A stretch of 64,000 bases of DNA from positions 1 to 64,000 of the forward strand of contig NZ_JACJSC010000006.1 of the NCBI RefSeq assembly GCF_014697575.1, given 5' to 3'. Of the stretch, positions 18,134-29,003 are shown piece by piece (the first letter of the stretch is position 1; every line of letters begins with the position of its first letter). The position numbers and the translations under genes were made by a program. Source of the DNA: Planktothrix sp. FACHB-1365. Its GTDB lineage: Bacteria > Cyanobacteriota > Cyanobacteriia > Cyanobacteriales > Microcoleaceae. The notes under the pieces are model-generated. The model did not search any database. It saw nothing but the letters and a program-made list of their open reading frames with translations, and was not told where the DNA came from.

Positions 18134-21100
18134 TTATGATTTATAAGCTTCAGTAAATTTTAAAATAATTTGAAATTGAAAATTTTCAGTTAAATCCTTC
18201 AATTTTTCAATTAGCACTTGATTGTCTGGGGGAATTTGCTCAATTAAATCTAATATTTTTAGATCGCTTCCTTGAGCAGCGGCACAATAGAGATGACTTT
18301 GCCACTCTGGAGACATTGTGTTCAGAAGATCACCCAAATCCTCTGCTGAACGTTGAGGATGTGTGGGAGCCGATGTTTCCAGTGGCAATTCATCCTGTTG
18401 ATACAAATATTTTACACCTAAATGTTGATTAATTTTATCCAATAAATGATCAGCTTTGAAGGGTTTAGCAATAAAATCCTCACAACCCGATGTTAAAATT
18501 TCTTGCTGATTTTCCTCAAAGACACTCGCGGTTAAAGCAATAATTTTAGTTTGTTTTCCGAGAGATGTTGCTTTGATTAAAGCTGATGCCGTTAACCCAT
18601 CCATCACGGGCATTCTGACATCCATTACAATTAAATCAGGTTGCCAAGTTTCCCAACAATTGATGGCTTCTTGACCATTTCCAGCTTGTTGAATTTTAAA
18701 CCCAATTTCTGATAATAATTCGCTTAATAATAAACAGCTATCCAAATTATCATCTACAATTAAAATTCGATATTCAGGTTGATTGGGAGCCAGGGAAATC
18801 ACCTTAGATTTATTAGCATTGCAGGAAAATTCACAGGAGTCTAAAAAATGAATCGGAATTTCAAACATAAATAAACTTCCGACTCCGAGTTGACTACTGA
18901 CATGAATATCTCCTCCCATTAGTTGTATATATTTTCGACTTATCGCTAAACCTAATCCTGTTCCTTGATTAGAATTACGTCCTGATTCTGTTTGCTTAAA
19001 GGGTTCAAATAGTAACTGTATTTCTTCCGGGGAAATTCCTAAGCCTGTATCTTCAACTTCAAATAAAATAAACTCTGCTTTTGCATCAGGAGATGGAGTA
19101 ACAGAAAAATTTTCTATGTAAATATTAGCTGAATTTCTATCTTCTGAGTTAGGAGAAACTGAAGACTCAGAGTTAAAAATTTGATATTCACGTTTTACTC
19201 TTAATGTAACTTGACCTTGGGTTGTAAATTTAATCGCATTGCTTAATAAATTTAATAAAACTTGTCGCAATTTTCCTTGATCCGTTTGCAAATAACGGGG
19301 TAAATTGGGTGCATATTGAAATTGTAATTGTAACCCTTTAGATTCTGCTTTCATCTGCAACATTTTTCTTAACCCCTCTAAAAGATTAATTAAATCAAAC
19401 TGATGTTCATTAAAGGTTGTTCTTCCCGCTTCAATTTTAGACATTTCTAAAATGTCATTAATCAAGGTTAATAAATGCTCGCCCGCATGATTAATAATTT
19501 CCAGATACTGATGATGCTTGGGAGATAGAATTGTATCTTCATTCATCAATTGAGTAAACCCTAAAATGGCATTTAAGGGAGTTCTTAACTCATGACTCAT
19601 ATTGGCTAAAAATTCCGATTTAGCCTGATTAGCGGCATCAGCAGCCGCTACTGCTTTTTGAAGTTCAATAGATTGTTTTTGGGTCTTTTCTAATAATTCA
19701 GCTTGTTGTAAAGCCACGCCTAATTGATTACTAATTTGCACTGCAATATTAATTTCTGCCTGTTTCCACTGACGGGAACTAGAGTTTTGATAGGTGGCGA
19801 GTAATCCCCATAATTGATGGTTAGAAAAAATGGGGACTATAATATAAGCTCTGGCTTGTAAACTTTCTAATAACTGAATATAACATTCGTCAAAATTAGC
19901 TTGATAAATATCAGAAACAGCCCGGTAATTGACTCCCTGACTATACAATCCTCCTTGGGTGGTTTGAAGATAAGTATCTTGGATGACAGGGGATAAATAA
20001 TTAGGCTTGGAGTTACTCTCAAATAATTTAACAGTACACCGTTCATTCGCAATAGCATTTTCTTGAAGTTTAGGATGATAATTTTGTTCTTCAAATAAAG
20101 AAATCCATCCCGCATTAACAGATTCTGCAATGAATTCTCCACTCCAGTCAGGACGAAAACGATACACTACAACTCGATCACAATTAATCACTCGTCTTAA
20201 TTCTGAAGCGGTGGTGGAAAAAATGGTTTTGATATCTAAGGTTTGGCGCATCCGTTGGATGGCTTTTGCTAACGCTTGTTCTCGTTCTAAACTTTCTTGT
20301 AAGGCAATTTCAGTATTTTTACGATTGGTAATATCTTCAGAAATACACAGCATATGAGTAGTTTTTTGATGGTTGATAATGGGGATTTTTAAAGTTCTTA
20401 ATAAAATGTCACCCTGAGCAGGAGTCTGAATTAAAATTTCAGGAATTTCTATCGGTTTTTGGTGAGTTAAAGCCTCTAAAATATGGGAACGAAAATGCTG
20501 GGCTTGTTTTTCAGGTAACAGATCATAAATGTTTTTTCCTAAAATTTGCTCGCGGCTAACTCCAAAGATTTTTTCACTGGCTTTATTCCAAAGAACAAAT
20601 TGAAAGTCACTTTCAACATTTTTAACATATAAAGCCAAAGGAATATTCTCAATAATCGTATTTAAAAATTGTCGTGATTTTGCTAATTCTTGATCCAGGT
20701 TTTTGCGTTCTGTGATATTATTAAAGGTACAAACAATCCGTTCTAATTTTTGGTCTTCATTAAACTCAGGATCAATATTCAACAATAACCAATGAAGGGT
20801 TGCAGAAGACGGCTGTTGATCCAGTCCAAGAATTAAGTTGCGGATGGGTTGACCTTGGGCGATCGCTTGATGAATGAACTCCATTTTTTCCCCCAAGGGT
20901 TTGCCTTCTTCATTGAGAAGTTTCACGGGTAATGAAAATAGATTTTTTCCCTCTAATTGGGGTTCAATGGGAAATAACAAATTTTGAGCAAATTGATTAC
21001 TCAAAATAATCTCTCCTTGGGGCGTTAACAATAACACGCCCACTGGCATTTCTCGAATCAGAGAACGAAAGCGTTTTTCACTTTCTTGCAGGGCATTTTG

Positions 21101-21874
21101 ATATAGTAATTGAGCGCTATAGCGTTGATCTAACAAAGACGTAACTAAAGTTCCCACCAATAGCATTAAGGTCACGATTCCTATTTGCAATGCTAAACCG
21201 GAATGGGCAGAAATTTCCTCAGAATTAAACGTAATAGAAGACTGTTCAATAATTTTAGTCGCCCACATTCCTGTGTAGTGCATTCCACTGATGGCAATCC
21301 CCATGACCAGGCTACTGCCTCCCTTAATCCAATTCAACCCAGAGGTACCTGAATGTCTTAAGTAAAATGTCATCCCCAAAGCAGCAATTGAGGCAAAAAT
21401 AGCGATGGCGACAGACATCAGAACACGGGCTAAATTGTATTCCATCACAGCGCCTGGAATCATCATGCCTGCCATTCCCACATAGTGCATGGACACAATG
21501 GCTAATCCTAAGACCACCCCACCGGAAAGCACTCCGAGACTGAGTTTAGGTCGATTCCATAACAGCAACGCCAGCCCAGAGGCGAGCACGCCCACCCCCC
21601 AGGATAGGATAGTAATCTTGAGATCGTAGGCCACCCGGAGCGGAAGTTGAAACGCCAACATCCCGATAAAGTGCATCGACCATATCCCTGTACCCATCGC
21701 CAGTGACCCTCCCCAGGCCCAGAGGAGACGCTTCTTGAGGGGGGATTCGGGTGTTACCCGTCCGGTTAAATCCAAGGCCGTATAAGAGGCAATCACCGCA
21801 ATTAAAAAAGAGAGAACCACTAAAGACGGTTGATAATGACCTTGAATCACCGTCATCATGACTAAAGATTTCAT
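18134..21874 (-). CDS. MHYT-PAS-PAS-GAF hybrid sensor histidine kinase
   Basis: Membrane sensor (1246 aa). The N-terminus carries about seven transmembrane helices with three MHYT-type motifs ([24 protein letters not shown]), thought to bind copper and sense O2, CO or NO. Two PAS domains (about 265-400 and 405-520) and a phytochrome-like GAF (about 540-700, [19 protein letters not shown]) follow. Then come a HisKA domain with SHELRTPLN (His about 761), an HATPase with DTGLGI and GTGLGLAIS, and a C-terminal receiver (phospho-Asp in [14 protein letters not shown], about 1088). A C-terminal helical tail resembles a weak Hpt. The response regulator-cyclase gene follows directly. Confidence 0.93.
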   Translation of the reverse strand: MKSLVMMTVIQGHYQPSLVVLSFLIAVIASYTALDLTGRVTPESPLKKRLLWAWGGSLAMGTGIWSMHFIGMLAFQLPLRVAYDLKITILSWGVGVLASGLALLLWNRPKLSLGVLSGGVVLGLAIVSMHYVGMAGMMIPGAVMEYNLARVLMSVAIAIFASIAALGMTFYLRHSGTSGLNWIKGGSSLVMGIAISGMHYTGMWATKIIEQSSITFNSEEISAHSGLALQIGIVTLMLLVGTLVTSLLDQRYSAQLLYQNALQESEKRFRSLIREMPVGVLLLTPQGEIILSNQFAQNLLFPIEPQLEGKNLFSLPVKLLNEEGKPLGEKMEFIHQAIAQGQPIRNLILGLDQQPSSATLHWLLLNIDPEFNEDQKLERIVCTFNNITERKNLDQELAKSRQFLNTIIENIPLALYVKNVESDFQFVLWNKASEKIFGVSREQILGKNIYDLLPEKQAQHFRSHILEALTHQKPIEIPEILIQTPAQGDILLRTLKIPIINHQKTTHMLCISEDITNRKNTEIALQESLEREQALAKAIQRMRQTLDIKTIFSTTASELRRVINCDRVVVYRFRPDWSGEFIAESVNAGWISLFEEQNYHPKLQENAIANERCTVKLFESNSKPNYLSPVIQDTYLQTTQGGLYSQGVNYRAVSDIYQANFDECYIQLLESLQARAYIIVPIFSNHQLWGLLATYQNSSSRQWKQAEINIAVQISNQLGVALQQAELLEKTQKQSIELQKAVAAADAANQAKSEFLANMSHELRTPLNAILGFTQLMNEDTILSPKHHQYLEIINHAGEHLLTLINDILEMSKIEAGRTTFNEHQFDLINLLEGLRKMLQMKAESKGLQLQFQYAPNLPRYLQTDQGKLRQVLLNLLSNAIKFTTQGQVTLRVKREYQIFNSESSVSPNSEDRNSANIYIENFSVTPSPDAKAEFILFEVEDTGLGISPEEIQLLFEPFKQTESGRNSNQGTGLGLAISRKYIQLMGGDIHVSSQLGVGSLFMFEIPIHFLDSCEFSCNANKSKVISLAPNQPEYRILIVDDNLDSCLLLSELLSEIGFKIQQAGNGQEAINCWETWQPDLIVMDVRMPVMDGLTASALIKATSLGKQTKIIALTASVFEENQQEILTSGCEDFIAKPFKADHLLDKINQHLGVKYLYQQDELPLETSAPTHPQRSAEDLGDLLNTMSPEWQSHLYCAAAQGSDLKILDLIEQIPPDNQVLIEKLKDLTENFQFQIILKFTEAYKS

Positions 21875-22077
21875 ATTTGAGTTGTTAAATAATTGATGAC
21901 TAACGGTTGACTAGAAACAGTCAAAGCTGAATCTAAGGAGGGTTGATTAAAATGGCAAACGGGAAAGGCAAGGGTGTCAGGATGTCCGAAGGCATACAGA
22001 GGAATGGAAATCATAAATTCTGTGCCTTTTGCTAAGGTAGAATTACAGTATAAATAACCTTGATGAGTAATGCCCAA
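21871..22077 (-). pseudogene. C-terminal tail of a histidine kinase (gene remnant)
   Basis: A frame of 68 codons has a segment HQGYLYCNSTLAKGTEFMISIPL that matches the end of an HATPase domain (G2 box and final strand). It has no ATG start, only TTG right after an in-frame TGA, and nothing upstream continues the kinase. Its stop overlaps the start of the MHYT kinase. It is read as debris of a deleted kinase gene rather than a functional protein. Confidence 0.6.
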
Positions 22078-22382
22078 TCAAAGGGTACATCCTGACGCTT
22101 TTTAACAATATAAATCAGTTCAATTGAAATCAAAAAATAAGCCCGACTAATCGCACTATCTGATATAATATGCAAGCTCACCCGTTCAGGCTTCCCTAAA
22201 TAGCGTAGATAACATCATCCTTCGAGGGAAAGTTTTGCCCAAGCAAAGTGTAATTTTGTTCGAGATTATTTAACCATCATCGGCTTAGAATGTAAGACCT
22301 GATGATGCTGATCTATTGAATTAAATTGATTTGTGCTTTCCTAAAGCTAATCGTTCTTGAATTGTTCTGGGAAGGCTGGATA
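22078..22382. other. Intergenic region, 305 bp, no gene seen
   Basis: AT-rich sequence between the kinase remnant and ureE. I see no convincing ORF, RNA gene or strong hairpin. It is probably the scar of the deleted kinase plus the promoter of the MHYT kinase. Confidence 0.5.
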
Positions 22383-22826
22383 TCAAGATGAATGATGATG
22401 TCCATAAGCCCCTCGTTCAGGATAAAAAGCGGCAGTTTCTTCTTGAAGGGTTAATCCCATTTGCACTAACATTGAAGATAATACTCCATCGGGGGAAAAT
22501 CGTAAATAGTCCGAGGTAATTTCTAAAGGAACATGACGATTTCCCAAATGATAAGCCGCTTTTAATAAATCGAGGGAAGAGTTTGCCCTCACGGTGATAA
22601 TGGGTTCTGGTTTAGCAATGACTTTAGCCCAACAATCTTGAGTATCCGAGGTTAATAAATCTCCCTCTTTTAAAACTATTCCTCTAGGTAGACGAATATA
22701 ATAGGTTTCACCCTCTAAAGTTTCAATATACTGACGAGCTTTGGTTCGTTGTTCAGCCGTTAAAGGTAGATAAACATTAACGCATTGATTGTCATTGGCT
22801 AGATGGGATTGGGTAAAAACAATCAT
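22383..22826 (-). CDS. ureE: Urease accessory protein UreE
   Basis: Nickel metallochaperone (147 aa) that delivers Ni to UreG/apo-urease. The N-terminal peptide-binding domain contains TYYIRLPRGIVLKEGDLL. The C-terminal domain has the conserved AAYHLGNRHVPLEI with the nickel-binding His at the dimer interface, and a short His-rich tail (GHHHSS). Length is normal. No other urease gene is in the window, so ureE stands apart from the rest of the pathway. It is divergent from the response regulator at 22941. Confidence 0.94.
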   Translation of the reverse strand: MIVFTQSHLANDNQCVNVYLPLTAEQRTKARQYIETLEGETYYIRLPRGIVLKEGDLLTSDTQDCWAKVIAKPEPIITVRANSSLDLLKAAYHLGNRHVPLEITSDYLRFSPDGVLSSMLVQMGLTLQEETAAFYPERGAYGHHHSS

Positions 22827-22940
22827 AATAAAATTTAATAGGAGCTTGTTCTCAATTCAGAATCAATGTTATTATATTAGCTTTATATTATCAAGTCTAA
22901 TTGTTTGATTAAAATTGTAAAATTAAAGTATACCCTTTGG

Positions 22941-23633
22941 ATGATGAGTCAATCCATGAAGTTATTGCTGGTTGAGGATGATGAGCGAGTCACGGAAGCA
23001 CTGGTTGAATATTTGACGGATCAACATTACTCAATTGATGTCGCCCACGATGGAGAAATCGGTTTACAAATGGCAGAGAGTTCTAATTATAATCTAATTA
23101 TACTGGATGTCATGTTACCGAAACTCGACGGAATTACAATTTGTAAACGTTTACGAGAAAAAGGTTATAACACTCCCCTGTTAATTTTAACAGCAAAAGA
23201 TACTAGAACGGATAAAATTCTAGGCTTAGATGCAGGGGCGGATGATTATGTGGTTAAACCCTTTGATTTAGAGGTTCTCTCAGCGAGAATTCGAGCCTTA
23301 CTTCGTCGATGGGGAGAAAGTTTACCTCCAGTTCTCCGATGGGAAAATTTACAACTAGATCCGACTTCTTGTGAAGTGACTTATCAAGGTCAACTTCTCT
23401 CTTTAACTCCAAAAGAATATCGATTACTTGAACTTTTTCTCAGAAATGGTCGTCGTGTATTTAGTCGCAGTGCAATTTTAGATTTACTTTGGTCATGGGA
23501 GGAGATTCCGACAGAAGCAACGGTTAAAACCCATATTAAAAGTTTACGATCTAAACTCAAAGCGGTTGGTGCTCCGGGTAATTTAATTGAAACAGTCTAT
23601 GGTTTGGGATACCGACTTAAAGAAAACTCGTGA
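22941..23633 (+). CDS. OmpR-family response regulator
   Basis: DNA-binding two-component regulator (about 230 aa). Receiver domain: acidic pocket LLVEDDERV, phospho-Asp in NLIILDVMLPKLDG, Lys in DDYVVKPFDL. The winged-helix domain (about 125-230) has LTPKEYRLLELFLRN and VKTHIKSLRSKLKAVG. The start is placed at MMSQSMK; MKLLLVEDD five codons later is equally likely, and an upstream ATG at 22905 would add non-conserved residues. The kinase gene overlaps its 3' end, so they form one operon. The pair resembles cyanobacterial RppA/RppB (NrsR/NrsS)-type systems; the inducing signal is unknown. Confidence 0.93.
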   Translation: MMSQSMKLLLVEDDERVTEALVEYLTDQHYSIDVAHDGEIGLQMAESSNYNLIILDVMLPKLDGITICKRLREKGYNTPLLILTAKDTRTDKILGLDAGADDYVVKPFDLEVLSARIRALLRRWGESLPPVLRWENLQLDPTSCEVTYQGQLLSLTPKEYRLLELFLRNGRRVFSRSAILDLLWSWEEIPTEATVKTHIKSLRSKLKAVGAPGNLIETVYGLGYRLKENS

Positions 23634-24963
23634 TTTTAATTTTAGATATTTAAGATGGCATTTATTATTGTCTTATTTAACGGTAATGGCAGCCATTTTA
23701 TTCTTGTTTGCCCTCGGCGTTTATCTGTTTTTTAGTTATAGTTTTTATCAGCAATTAGATGAAAAACTTCGAGTCTTAGCCCAATCTGCTGCCCCTTCCT
23801 TGAGGGAAGTAGAAAAACGAGGGAATGAATATTTAGATCAAATGTCTGTTTTTCCTTGGCGAGACTTATTTAACCGTGATCAACAAAGTTTAGAATGGTT
23901 TAATGCCAAGGGAGAATTATTAGCTCAAAGAGGAGAATTAGTCTTGTATTTTCCTCCTCAACCCGGCGTTTCTAAGATTCACTTATCCCATCATCCCTTT
24001 GCCATTCATACCTATACCATTTCTGTCTTTACAAATTCATCCAATAAAAAACCCATTTTAAAAGGGTTTATTCGCGCTAGTCAATCGACTGAATCGATTA
24101 AAATTTCTCAAAAACAATTATTATTCTGGTTAGGAATTGGGGGATCTCTAGCGTTAGGATTAGCAGGAATTGGCGGGTTATGGTTAACACAAAAAGCCTT
24201 AAAACCCATTGAACAAAGTTATAAACAACTCAAACAATTTACTGCCGATGCTTCCCATGAATTACGCAGTCCTTTAACAGCCATTAAAACCTCTGTGGAT
24301 GTGATGTTAACTCATTTAGAACGCATTCATCCCAAAGATCTCAAAAAACTCTCCGCCATTAGTAGTGCTACCGTTCAAATGAATCATCTCGTTGATGATT
24401 TATTATTTTTAGCGCGAACAGATGTTTCAGCCTCTAAACTTTCTCATGAATGGCTACCCATTAAACTCCATGAACTTTTGCAAGATGTGATTGATTTAAT
24501 TGCACCTTCTGCTCAAGCTAAACAAATTCGCTTCATTGCCCATGTTTCTATCAATTTAATGATTTATGGAGAGCCCACTCGCCTCAGTCGTTTATTTTCT
24601 AATTTATTAGAAAATGCCATCCAATATACCTCAACCGGGGGTAAAATTACCGTATTTTTAAAGAAGCAAAATCGCTTTGCTGTCATTACCATTAAAGATA
24701 CAGGAATTGGAATTGCAGAAGAACATCTACCCTTCATTTTTGACCGTTTTTGGCGGGCAGATAAAGCGCGTTCTCATCGGGAAGGAGGCACCGGACTAGG
24801 GTTGTCCATTGCTCAAGCGGTGGCACTCCAACATGGAGGTAAAATTACTGTCGCCTCTAAATTAGGAGTCGGGAGTTGCTTTTTTGTCCATTTACCCCGT
24901 ATTTCTTCAACCATAACAGGGGCAAATTTCCCGAAGAACTCTGACTTCAAGTCTTTAACTTAA
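23587..24963 (+). CDS. Sensor histidine kinase, partner of the OmpR-type regulator
   Basis: Membrane kinase (458 aa). TM1 is at about 22-50 (LLLSYLTVMAAILFLFALGV), followed by a periplasmic loop with poorly conserved sensor sequence and TM2 at about 180-200. Then HisKA with DASHELRSPLTAIK, an N box with LLENAIQYTS, DTGIGI and GTGLGLSIAQ. It overlaps the response regulator by 47 nt in another frame; MVWDTD at 23599 is an alternative start. No PAS or GAF domain is present. It phosphorylates the preceding regulator by inference from coupling. Confidence 0.92.
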   Translation: MKQSMVWDTDLKKTRDFNFRYLRWHLLLSYLTVMAAILFLFALGVYLFFSYSFYQQLDEKLRVLAQSAAPSLREVEKRGNEYLDQMSVFPWRDLFNRDQQSLEWFNAKGELLAQRGELVLYFPPQPGVSKIHLSHHPFAIHTYTISVFTNSSNKKPILKGFIRASQSTESIKISQKQLLFWLGIGGSLALGLAGIGGLWLTQKALKPIEQSYKQLKQFTADASHELRSPLTAIKTSVDVMLTHLERIHPKDLKKLSAISSATVQMNHLVDDLLFLARTDVSASKLSHEWLPIKLHELLQDVIDLIAPSAQAKQIRFIAHVSINLMIYGEPTRLSRLFSNLLENAIQYTSTGGKITVFLKKQNRFAVITIKDTGIGIAEEHLPFIFDRFWRADKARSHREGGTGLGLSIAQAVALQHGGKITVASKLGVGSCFFVHLPRISSTITGANFPKNSDFKSLT

Positions 24964-25200
24964 GTTATCTTTCCCAGATCTTCACTTTTTCGGTTTAAGT
25001 TAAAACTAAGTATCAACAATCGATGAATCATTGTTAAAAAAGTTTATGAAAATTAAATTTTTTTTACATCACCTCTGAAGTTTGGGTAAGCGCCCCTACT
25101 GGGACTTACCCCCCACTCTCCTCTTTTCTACGGAGAAAAGTTTGCAAGTTGCCTTTCCTGTATCGGTTATCCGTCCCCCTATCTGGCTTTTAGTTATCCT

Positions 25201-25644
25201 ATGAATACTGTCGTTTCCGTCAATTGTAACTGTCAATTTCATCAAGAAATTTATGTTTTAATCAGCCAACTTGAACACAAAATTAATACGATCAACTCTG
25301 GGAATAAATTACAGATTTCTTGGCGAAATCAACAGGATAGAATGACTACAGAATTAGCAAAAGTTCGAGAAATATTGGATTTATACAAGCTTCAATGCGT
25401 TGAGAAAAACCTAGAAAATAATGAACAGTTTATTCAAGGCTACCAAATGGGAAAACAATGTAATCAAGTCTTATATGATGCCTCTCAAATTCCTATTCAA
25501 GAAGTTAAAATGGCATTAGCTTTAGATCTCAACCAAAATCCGGTTCCGCCTTATCTAATGGGAATACAAGTGGGGTGGAGATTGGGAGTTGTCGAACAAA
25601 GTTTAACTCGATTTTTACCCGATGAGAAAACGAATATTGCTTGA
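25201..25644 (+). CDS. Hypothetical protein
   Basis: A 147-aa soluble protein that I do not recognise. Two Cys near the N-terminus (VNCNCQF) are followed by helices, and a conserved-looking C-terminus contains YLMGIQVGWRLGVVEQSLTRFLPDE. No signal peptide or membrane span. Codon use and base composition match the neighbours, and the ATG follows a 237-bp spacer containing a GGTAAGCG/CTTACC-type hairpin. It is probably a cyanobacteria-restricted protein. Confidence 0.6.
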   Translation: MNTVVSVNCNCQFHQEIYVLISQLEHKINTINSGNKLQISWRNQQDRMTTELAKVREILDLYKLQCVEKNLENNEQFIQGYQMGKQCNQVLYDASQIPIQEVKMALALDLNQNPVPPYLMGIQVGWRLGVVEQSLTRFLPDEKTNIA

Positions 25645-26123
25645 CTTCGCTTATCATCAACCGAAGGAACGGGTGTGAAGACTTGATTTCAATTAGAGTG
25701 TTATGGGATATCTAATCATGAGCTTGATTATTGCTAAAAACCTTTATATATTAAAGGTTTCACCGATTTTAAAGTTTATTTTTAATTTAAAAAATGATTT
25801 CTGGATTTTATTAAAAATTAAACCCTTTCTAAAGATAGATAGAATCTTCTTTCTGCCGACAGATTAAGTGTTAAAAGAATTTTGGATATCTTTAAAAAGA
25901 TCGGGTTCAGGGTTCATAATCTTTAGGTTTAAAAAACAGGGTCAGCAAAGGAAATTAACTTATTATTGTTTCCTTTGGTTTTTAGTATCCTTATTTTTTT
26001 GCATTTTAAGAGCAGTGTTTATTCCTTTAACCTTTAGAGCAAACCCAAGGGATAACCCATCTATTCCCGATCAGTTCATCTAAATCATTCATTTTTAATT
26101 AAAATGAACCTAGGGAGAAATGT
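25645..26123. other. 479-bp AT-rich spacer with one doubtful ORF
   Basis: The only open frame is 25868-26083 (GTG start, 71 codons) with a possible membrane helix (CFLWFLVSLFFCILRAVF). It has no recognisable family and no clear ribosome binding site. It could encode a small membrane protein, but I would not annotate it without conservation. Otherwise the spacer is plain AT-rich DNA. Confidence 0.3.
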
Positions 26124-26840
26124 ATGAATAATCAAACTCGAAATAATTCCTATTCTAATCGGAATACTCCTTCTGAAAACGGATATACTCCTGAACCAGT
26201 ACGGGATGAATATATTCGTCAAACCGAAAGAACAAAAGCCAACAATGAAGCGACATGGGGTACTTTAATTGGCATTGGAATTGCTACCTTATTAGCATTA
26301 GGAATTGGTTCTCTGGTTTGGCCGAGTTTATTTAAACCCAATGACCCTCAAGCTCCCACCGTTGGGCCAGAACAAACCGAATCCAATATCCCTAACAATG
26401 AACCGAGAACCCAAGAACCTCAGCGAGATACGGTGATTATTGAGAGGAATCGGACTCAAGTGGTTCCGGTTCCCGTAGAAACCCCCCAAGCTCCTAGCCC
26501 TCAACCGACACCCAATGTTGATGTGACCGTTCCCCCTGCGGCGCCTCAACCTGCCCCTAATGTTGATGTGACCGTTCCCCCAACGACACCGGAAACCTCG
26601 CCGAATACCTTACCTAATACCGATGGAACGTTATTAGATACCAATCCTAGACCGACTTCTGACCCATCAGTTCAACCGCCCAGAGCTTCTGACACCGAGG
26701 GGTCTGGGGGCACGGAAACGACCACTCCCGCAGAACAACCCCAAAGTCGTCTCGACTCCACCACTCCTGATGAGTTAGTGAGTAAAACCCCAACCCAAAC
26801 CGGAAATTCATCTGGGTTATTCCAGGGTCGCCGTGATTAA
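26124..26840 (+). CDS. Proline/threonine-rich membrane-anchored hypothetical protein
   Basis: A 238-aa protein with an N-terminal Asn-rich cytoplasmic segment, one transmembrane helix (about 48-68, LIGIGIATLLALGIGSLVW) and a long disordered Pro/Thr/Glu-rich tail with two copies of PNVDVTVPP. A GGGAGAA sequence 6 nt before the ATG supports the start. The tail probably lies in the periplasm or lumen. No domain is recognised; similar low-complexity anchors are common in cyanobacteria. Confidence 0.75.
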   Translation: MNNQTRNNSYSNRNTPSENGYTPEPVRDEYIRQTERTKANNEATWGTLIGIGIATLLALGIGSLVWPSLFKPNDPQAPTVGPEQTESNIPNNEPRTQEPQRDTVIIERNRTQVVPVPVETPQAPSPQPTPNVDVTVPPAAPQPAPNVDVTVPPTTPETSPNTLPNTDGTLLDTNPRPTSDPSVQPPRASDTEGSGGTETTTPAEQPQSRLDSTTPDELVSKTPTQTGNSSGLFQGRRD

Positions 26841-26972
26841 CCGTTGTTTTCTCCGGCGCGTAGAATAACTAAACCCCCCAGGTGTCTTTTCAGCAAGGAC
26901 ATGGGGGGTAATTGATTAGGATGACCCAGAATCCTGAGATAATAAAAGATTGTCTAAATTTAATCAGATGTC

Positions 26973-27986
26973 ATGAGTCCAGTAATGGTTAATTCAGGTT
27001 TATCTCCCATTCGGGTTGGAATTTTGGGGTTTGGCGGTTTAGGACAAGCCGCAACACGGGTTTTAGCTGGAAAACAGCAAATGCAGTGGGTGGCCGTAGC
27101 CGATCAAAAAGGATATGCTTATGATGTCCAGGGGCTGAACCCGAATCGCTGTATTGAAGTTTACCAATCTCAAGGGTCAATCGGGTATTTAGAACCCAAT
27201 GGTGTTCTCAGTCATCAAAGTATTGAAGAGTTAGTAAAAGCAGCCCCTAACGTTGATGGCTATTTTCTGGCTTTGCCGAATTTACCCAATGATTTTATGG
27301 CGAGTGTGGCTAAAACCTTTATTCGCTTGGGGTGGAAAGGGGTGTTAGTCGATGCGATTAAACGCACCAGTGCTGTTGAATTATTATTAGATTTAAAAGA
27401 AGAGTTACAAGCCTCTGGAATTACTTACATGAGCGGTTGTGGTGCGACACCGGGGTTATTAACCGCAGCCGCTGCTTTAGCCGCCCAAAGTTATACGGAA
27501 ATTCACAGCGTTAAAATTACTTTTGGAGTCGGAATTGCTAATTGGGAAGCGTATCGCGCCACCATTCGAGAAGATATTGGTCATTTACCCGGTTATACTA
27601 TTGAACAAGCCAGAGCTATGAGTGATGGGGAAGTAGAAGCTTTATTAGATGAAACCAATGGGTTATTAACTTTAGAAAATATGGAACACGCCGATGATAT
27701 TATGTTAGAATTGGCGGGAATTTGTTCACGTGATCGCGTTACGGTGGGTGGCATTGTGGATACTCGCAACCCGAAAAAACCCTTAAGTACAAATGTTCAA
27801 GTTACAGGTCGGACGTTTGAAGGAAAAATTTCTACCCATACCTTTACGTTGGGGGATGAAACCAGCATGGCGGCTAACGTTTGCGGGCCAGCTTTTGGAT
27901 ATTTAAAAGCGGGAATTCAACTCCATCATCGCGGAATTCACGGTTTATTTACGGCGGCTGAAATTATGCCTCAATTTGTTCGTTAA
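26973..27986 (+). CDS. bioU: BioU-like (S)-8-amino-7-oxononanoate synthase / saccharopine dehydrogenase-like protein
   Basis: A 337-aa NAD(P)-dependent oxidoreductase. The N-terminal Rossmann motif is [17 protein letters not shown] (15-31), and [18 protein letters not shown] and [20 protein letters not shown] follow. Cyanobacterial proteins of this type include BioU, a single-turnover suicide enzyme of biotin synthesis that uses a Lys near residue 124 as amino donor. Here [12 protein letters not shown] puts a Lys at 130 (126 if translation starts at MVNSGLS). The BioU identification rests on recall of the family and on this Lys. No other biotin gene is adjacent. Confidence 0.7.
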   Translation: MSPVMVNSGLSPIRVGILGFGGLGQAATRVLAGKQQMQWVAVADQKGYAYDVQGLNPNRCIEVYQSQGSIGYLEPNGVLSHQSIEELVKAAPNVDGYFLALPNLPNDFMASVAKTFIRLGWKGVLVDAIKRTSAVELLLDLKEELQASGITYMSGCGATPGLLTAAAALAAQSYTEIHSVKITFGVGIANWEAYRATIREDIGHLPGYTIEQARAMSDGEVEALLDETNGLLTLENMEHADDIMLELAGICSRDRVTVGGIVDTRNPKKPLSTNVQVTGRTFEGKISTHTFTLGDETSMAANVCGPAFGYLKAGIQLHHRGIHGLFTAAEIMPQFVR

Positions 27987-28003
27987 AACTGAATTCTAGT
28001 CCC

Positions 28004-28068
28004 AGAAACCGGGTTCCTGAAGGGAGCTTAATAGATGATAATTAACCTCAAAGAGAAACCCGGTTTCT
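28004..28068. repeat. Inverted repeat, AGAAACCGGGTT family
   Basis: Perfect 12-bp arms (AGAAACCGGGTT and AACCCGGTTTCT) enclose a 41-nt loop just downstream of bioU. The same arms, slightly degenerate, occur at 8760-8821. It is likely a dispersed element that may double as a terminator. Confidence 0.75.
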
Positions 28069-28113
28069 AAGATTATAACATCCCTTCTTTAACCTTCATC
28101 CTAACGCTCAACT

Positions 28114-28239
28114 ATGCCGCTATATGAACGAGTTTTACTACTGATTATTTATACTTGTTTGACCTCTTTAATTGTGGTGTTTTCTCTCTGTTTAGGTTAC
28201 GCCATGATACATTTTACCTTATTTGGTTCCTTTCGCTGA
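28114..28239 (+). CDS. Possible 41-aa single-span membrane protein
   Basis: A short frame MPLYERVLLLIIYTCL...GSFR has one strongly hydrophobic helix and charged ends. No clear Shine-Dalgarno sequence is visible, and it is unknown to me. Small membrane proteins of this kind are frequent in cyanobacteria but equally may be chance. Confidence 0.35.
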   Translation: MPLYERVLLLIIYTCLTSLIVVFSLCLGYAMIHFTLFGSFR

Positions 28240-28477
28240 AGAATTTTAGGGCTGTGAGCGATCGCAATGTTTTTAGGATACTAAAGCGCGTATGAATCTT
28301 TAAGTTTATCGGCGGTATAAAAACAATGTTGCAAATATATTAGCAAGCAAAACTAAAGTGATGAGTTACTTGCAGATTCATTGGATGTCAACCCAACTTG
28401 ACAAATATAACTCAAAAGATATATAATAATTTAGCGACATAAAATCATTGCCTATTTTTTTAACTCAAAATAATAAA

Positions 28478-28990
28478 ATGATGTTTAGATTATTAACCCG
28501 ATCTCTAGTGATTGGAATCACTTTATTTTTCCTAATATTAGGAAGTAATTTTTTAATCCCAGAACCTGCCAATGCTGCCATTCTCAAGCAACAAGAATCC
28601 CCCGAACAAATGTTGTATCAATCCCGCCATAGTTTACGGGATGAAACTGGAAAATCTTGGCAAGTTGTTCTGTTTAAACGAGTGAAGGATGGACAGGTTA
28701 ACACGATAGATTTACGCCTAGTAGGATTTCCTGATCAAGCTGTATTTCTTCATCCTAAAGGATTAGAAATTATCACTCGTCAAGGCAGACTTTTTCAAGC
28801 TGAAGATCAATTTGCTAACAATGCACCTGCTCCTAATGTGGGTGAATATAACCTCAAGAAAATTTTACCCCAACTCTCCTCAACGGAACAGGTTAAATTA
28901 AATTTACCGTTAAAAGATAAACAACACAGTTTAACTCTTCCTGCTCCTATCATTTTAGAGTGGAAAGAATTGATCAACGAGGAGAACTGA
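28478..28990 (+). CDS. DUF3122-family exported protein
   Basis: A 170-aa cyanobacterial protein. A hydrophobic signal segment (ITLFFLILGSNFL) with an ANA-type cleavage site at about 32 is followed by a beta-rich domain, MLYQSRHSLRDETGKSWQVVLFKR, typical of DUF3122 as I recall it. The function is unknown; a lumenal or periplasmic role is inferred from the signal peptide. The ATG at 28478 is preferred over an upstream TTG. It is convergent with the gene at 29004. Confidence 0.75.
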   Translation: MMFRLLTRSLVIGITLFFLILGSNFLIPEPANAAILKQQESPEQMLYQSRHSLRDETGKSWQVVLFKRVKDGQVNTIDLRLVGFPDQAVFLHPKGLEIITRQGRLFQAEDQFANNAPAPNVGEYNLKKILPQLSSTEQVKLNLPLKDKQHSLTLPAPIILEWKELINEEN

Positions 28991-29003
28991 TAAAAATTGA
29001 TCT

